Below are positions 17,191 to 18,802 of a stretch of DNA of 18,802 nt, piece by piece. Both the position numbers and the translations under genes were made by a program. The DNA comes from Nitrosomonas sp. UBA6494. Lineage in GTDB: Bacteria; Pseudomonadota; Gammaproteobacteria; Burkholderiales; Nitrosomonadaceae. The stretch is taken from contig DJMI01000125.1 in NCBI GenBank assembly GCA_002435335.1, positions 14,444-33,245 of the forward strand, in the 5' to 3' direction. The notes under the pieces were generated by a model. That model was given only the letters and a program-made list of their open reading frames with translations, did not search any database and was not told where the DNA came from. Numbering within the stretch: position 1 is the stretch's first letter; the number at the start of each line of letters is the position of its first letter.

Positions 17191-17599
17191 ATCTATTTTT
17201 CTTGAAGATTGATTTTGGTACCCGTGATTCAACAAGCTCACCGCAAACGGGCAAGGATTCACCTGGCGTATTGACGCTCCGTTCGCCCTGAGCTTGTCGA
17301 AGGGCAGTGTAAGGTGCGGAGGAGCGCGCCAATCGCGAAACCTCCACCCAATCGCCGCGCATCATCGCTTCTTTCTTTTTGCGACTCCAGCCTTTGATTT
17401 GCCGTTCGGCGCTCAAAGCTTCCTCTCGAGTAGTGCAAGGCTGAGAAAAAACCAATACAACGGGACGGCGCTTGAATGTGTAGCAACTTGAAACAGCACC
17501 CGATTCATGTTCAGACATGCGCCGGTCAAGATCATCGGTGTGCCCGGTGTAATAACTGCCATCCGCACAACAAACGATATAAACCCAAAACGGCTTCAT
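17168..17599 (-). CDS. Small GIY-YIG nuclease-family protein with palindrome-derived C-terminal tail
   Basis: A single-domain GIY-YIG (UvrC N-terminal-like, YhbQ/UPF0213-like) putative endonuclease. Starting from the ATG complementary to 17597-17599, which has GGAG a few bases upstream, it has 143 residues. FWVYIVCCADGSYYTGHTDD at residues 4-23 supplies the VYI and YTG core motifs, and Arg26-Arg27 and Glu30-His31 follow in the helix. The family match KRRPVVLVFSQ and EALSAERQIKGWSRKKKEAM takes it to about residue 82. Residues 99-107 and 117-127 translate two REP-like palindromes and are not expected in the family, so the native C-terminus was probably near 95. A longer frame begins at 17821 but its extra 74 residues only translate tandem repeats. 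It lies between hsdS and hsdM; its substrate is unknown. Confidence 0.85.
   Translation of the reverse strand: MKPFWVYIVCCADGSYYTGHTDDLDRRMSEHESGAVSSCYTFKRRPVVLVFSQPCTTREEALSAERQIKGWSRKKKEAMMRGDWVEVSRLARSSAPYTALRQAQGERSVNTPGESLPVCGELVESRVPKSIFKKNRYGAPEKD
17221..17251. repeat. Degenerate REP-like palindrome A
   Basis: CCCGT at 17221-17225 pairs with ACGGG at 17247-17251. The interior CAACAAGCTCACC resembles the GACAAGCTCA core of the other copies in this segment. It lies inside the GIY-YIG frame just upstream of the hsdM start. Confidence 0.6.
17278..17305 (+). repeat. REP-like palindrome B (left inverted copy)
   Basis: GCCCT (17285-17289) and AGGGC (17301-17305) close an 11-nt loop with the core GAGCTTGTCGA. 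The 28-nt segment is an exact inverted copy of 17925-17952. It lies inside the GIY-YIG reading frame and is translated as LRQAQGER. Confidence 0.85.
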
Positions 17600-17645
17600 C
17601 CTAGACTCCAGTGGTAAATGCATTATCATGATACGAACGCTTCCC

Positions 17646-17880
17646 CGTTCGTAGTGAATTTTATCATTCCCGATCGGGATGAACTTTATCCCCCCGTCGT
17701 GGCGAACTTTATCACTCCTGTCCGTGGTGAGCTTTATCATCCCCGGTTGTGGTGAACCCCTTATCACCCCTGTCTGTGGTGAGTCCCTTATTACTTCTGT
17801 CTGTGATGAGTTCCTTATCATCTCCGGTCGAGGTGAGCTTTATCATTTCCATTCTTTGTGAGCATTATTATTTCCGTTCG
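17646..17880. repeat. Degenerate tandem repeat array, 23-27-bp unit
   Basis: About nine imperfect copies of a unit close to GTTCGTGGTGAGCTTTATCA followed by a pyrimidine tract (plus-strand reading). The TTATCA/TTATTA anchor recurs at 17661, 17686, 17709, 17734, 17761, 17788, 17815, 17840 and 17865, with spacings of 25, 23, 25, 27, 27, 27, 25 and 25. The first 15 bases of the unit equal the left half of palindrome C, which directly continues the array. It lies upstream of the GIY-YIG start and would form its 5' leader. Unit divergence suggests an old minisatellite-like expansion. It has no conserved spacers, so it is not a CRISPR. Confidence 0.85.
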
Positions 17881-17903
17881 TGGTGAGCTTGTCGAACCAC
17901 GAA
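17877..17903 (+). repeat. REP-like palindrome C
   Basis: TTCGTGGT (17877-17884) pairs perfectly with ACCACGAA (17896-17903) around the 11-nt loop GAGCTTGTCGA, the same loop as in palindrome B. It forms the last unit of the tandem array. Confidence 0.85.
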
Positions 17904-17924
17904 TAGCCAGCCGAACCAAGAGCA

Positions 17925-17952
17925 GCCCTTCGACAAGCTCAGGGCGAACGGA
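17925..17952 (-). repeat. REP-like palindrome D (right inverted copy)
   Basis: GCCCT (17925-17929) and AGGGC (17941-17945) close the loop TCGACAAGCTC. The segment is the exact reverse complement of 17278-17305. The remaining stretch to the hsdS stop (17953-18025) holds only a short frame with no recognisable product. Confidence 0.85.
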
Positions 17953-18025
17953 TCGGGGAAGCAACCCAGCGAACATGGCGAAATGGGCTTGACCATTGGC
18001 GATGCGCTTATCGATCATGCTCTCT

Positions 18026-18802
18026 CTATTGGTCGAAAGCTTGCGCGAGCACACGGCTGGGAAGGCGGTTGATGTCTTCCAGCACGGCCTTAGCAGAATT
18101 TTCTATGGTATCGATTTCGATCATAGCGGCCTGGATGCGCGTTACGATGTGTTGTTGTTCGGTCTTGCTGGGGACCGGCACTTCTAACACTTTCAGCAAT
18201 GCACCGCTCAGATTGGCCTGATTACCGCCCCGGTCTGCCGACAAATTGCGCAAATCTTGATATGACGATTTCAACCAGAGACAGAGAAAATCCGGCTCCC
18301 AGGTTTCATTGGGCAGGATAGCAAAACAGGCCTGGTTGATGGTGGCGGAAATCTCCAGAATAGCCGACTGCCCGCGTGTTTTACCCTGTCCATACATCGC
18401 GATGAGAATGGTTTTGGGTGGCAGCAAGGAAAGCGAACATTCTGCCAGCGCCAGTTTTGAGATGGCTTCTTCGGTGGCGGTGATGGGGGCAAACGCTACT
18501 TCGCCGGTCTTAACCCAAGCAATTTCCGCCGGTTGCCAATACTGCTTATTGCCACGTGATGGTGTGGAGCCACTGGTGGTTTCAGCGTAATCCCCGAGTT
18601 TCTTTTTCGGTGCCGCATCCAGTTCCGCAAAGAACGCCTTGAGCATACGCGCACGCAGCAAGCGTGTATCGCGCAACTGCACCTGCACCGCCTGCCGGGC
18701 GGTTTCCACTTCGGCCAGTTGGGCTTTCAGACGGGTGGCGATTTGGCGTTGTTCGTCAAAGTCGATAAATGGAATCTCTAAATTATAGATCCGGAACGAA
18801 TT
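18026..18802 (-). CDS. hsdS: Type I restriction-modification system specificity subunit HsdS (partial, 5' end missing)
   Basis: The DNA-recognition subunit of a type I system, which joins two HsdM copies and reads the bipartite target. The frame is open from the right edge of the window to a TAG at 18026-18028, giving 258 C-terminal residues; an internal GTG at 18709 is not a true start because the frame continues upstream with homologous sequence. The part seen begins at the end of the first target-recognition domain, then the central conserved region with DEQRQIATRLKAQLAEVE and a long helix, a second target-recognition domain opening with SGSTPSRGNKQYW, and the second conserved region with TEQQHIVTRIQ and a C-terminal helix. 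The two EQxxIxTR segments show the usual internal repeat. It is separated from hsdM by the GIY-YIG module. Confidence 0.93.
   Translation of the reverse strand, partial: NSFRIYNLEIPFIDFDEQRQIATRLKAQLAEVETARQAVQVQLRDTRLLRARMLKAFFAELDAAPKKKLGDYAETTSGSTPSRGNKQYWQPAEIAWVKTGEVAFAPITATEEAISKLALAECSLSLLPPKTILIAMYGQGKTRGQSAILEISATINQACFAILPNETWEPDFLCLWLKSSYQDLRNLSADRGGNQANLSGALLKVLEVPVPSKTEQQHIVTRIQAAMIEIDTIENSAKAVLEDINRLPSRVLAQAFDQ

Larger units (their letters stand above)
17278..17952 (-). mobile_element. Candidate palindrome-bounded GIY-YIG module
   Basis: A 675-bp segment bounded by 28-bp exact inverted repeats (17278-17305 and 17925-17952). It holds the GIY-YIG domain coding region, its ribosome binding site, the tandem-repeat array, and a further palindrome of the same family. 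No transposase and no target-site duplication are visible in the immediate flanks. It may be a nuclease-associated REP unit that has inserted between hsdS and hsdM, or simply a pair of dispersed REP copies in opposite orientation around a resident gene. The boundary is inference. Confidence 0.4.

Noticed and set aside
17191..17262. Upstream extension of hsdM to an earlier ATG at 17262
   Set aside because: The extra 24 codons translate palindrome A and flanking sequence; the start at 17190 gives the normal HsdM N-terminus.
17600..17821. Upstream extension of the GIY-YIG frame to 17821
   Set aside because: The 74 added residues are translated repeat units; the ATG at 17599 has a GGAG and directly precedes the conserved domain.
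17679..17861. Plus-strand 60-residue frame with repeated GESLITSVC-like peptides
   Set aside because: It is the translated tandem array. The periodic peptide reflects the 27-bp units and there is no ribosome binding site.
17646..17903. Possible CRISPR array
   Set aside because: The repeats are directly adjacent, diverged, and of varying length with no unique spacers; no cas genes are present.
17818..18018. Minus-strand open frame between hsdS and the tandem array, starting with MIDKRIANGQAHF
   Set aside because: It has a purine-rich stretch before the ATG, but most of its length is a translation of palindromes D and C and array units (VRPELVEG, STSSPRTE). No family resemblance; at most a remnant of about 15 codons.

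Overview
The window looks like a chromosomal segment of a Gram-negative betaproteobacterium, plausibly of the Nitrosomonadaceae. The pointers are the translation / isoprenoid / outer-membrane gene order, the protein sequence character, the moderate GC of the core genes, and an N-terminal fragment of a response-regulator-fused Orn/Lys/Arg decarboxylase of a betaproteobacterial type. The taxonomic call is inference; no rRNA gene is present to settle it.

Region 1 (1-180) is the 5' end of a minus-strand decarboxylase-like gene cut by the window edge. Region 2 (180-12560) is a plus-strand housekeeping run: rpsB, tsf, pyrH, frr, uppS, cdsA, dxr, then, after a 289-bp gap with a probable terminator and promoter, rseP, bamA, skp/ompH, fabZ, rnhB, and finally slyD with its own promoter. 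The products make ribosomes and recycle them (S2, EF-Ts, RRF), supply UMP kinase, undecaprenyl-PP, CDP-diacylglycerol and the MEP isoprenoid step, and build the outer membrane (RseP, BamA, Skp, FabZ). The lipid A genes lpxD, lpxA and lpxB, which in E. coli lie between skp, fabZ and rnhB, are absent here although fabZ and rnhB remain. Region 3 (12570-15173) is mutS on the minus strand, convergent with slyD.

Region 4 (15265-18802) is an accessory segment, visibly more GC-rich, all read on the minus strand: an hsdS specificity gene cut by the window edge, a small GIY-YIG nuclease gene, and a complete hsdM methyltransferase gene. No hsdR lies inside the window. Between hsdS and hsdM sits a compact module: two 28-bp exact inverted copies of a REP-like palindrome (17278-17305 and 17925-17952) enclosing the GIY-YIG gene core and about nine degenerate 23-27-bp tandem repeats whose unit resembles half of the same palindrome. 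Two further palindromes (17221-17251 and 17877-17903) belong to the same family. The nuclease reading frame runs through two of these palindromes and into the start of hsdM. This GIY-YIG / palindrome / tandem-array module is the strongest candidate for an undescribed system in the window; the missing lpx genes are the second most interesting point.
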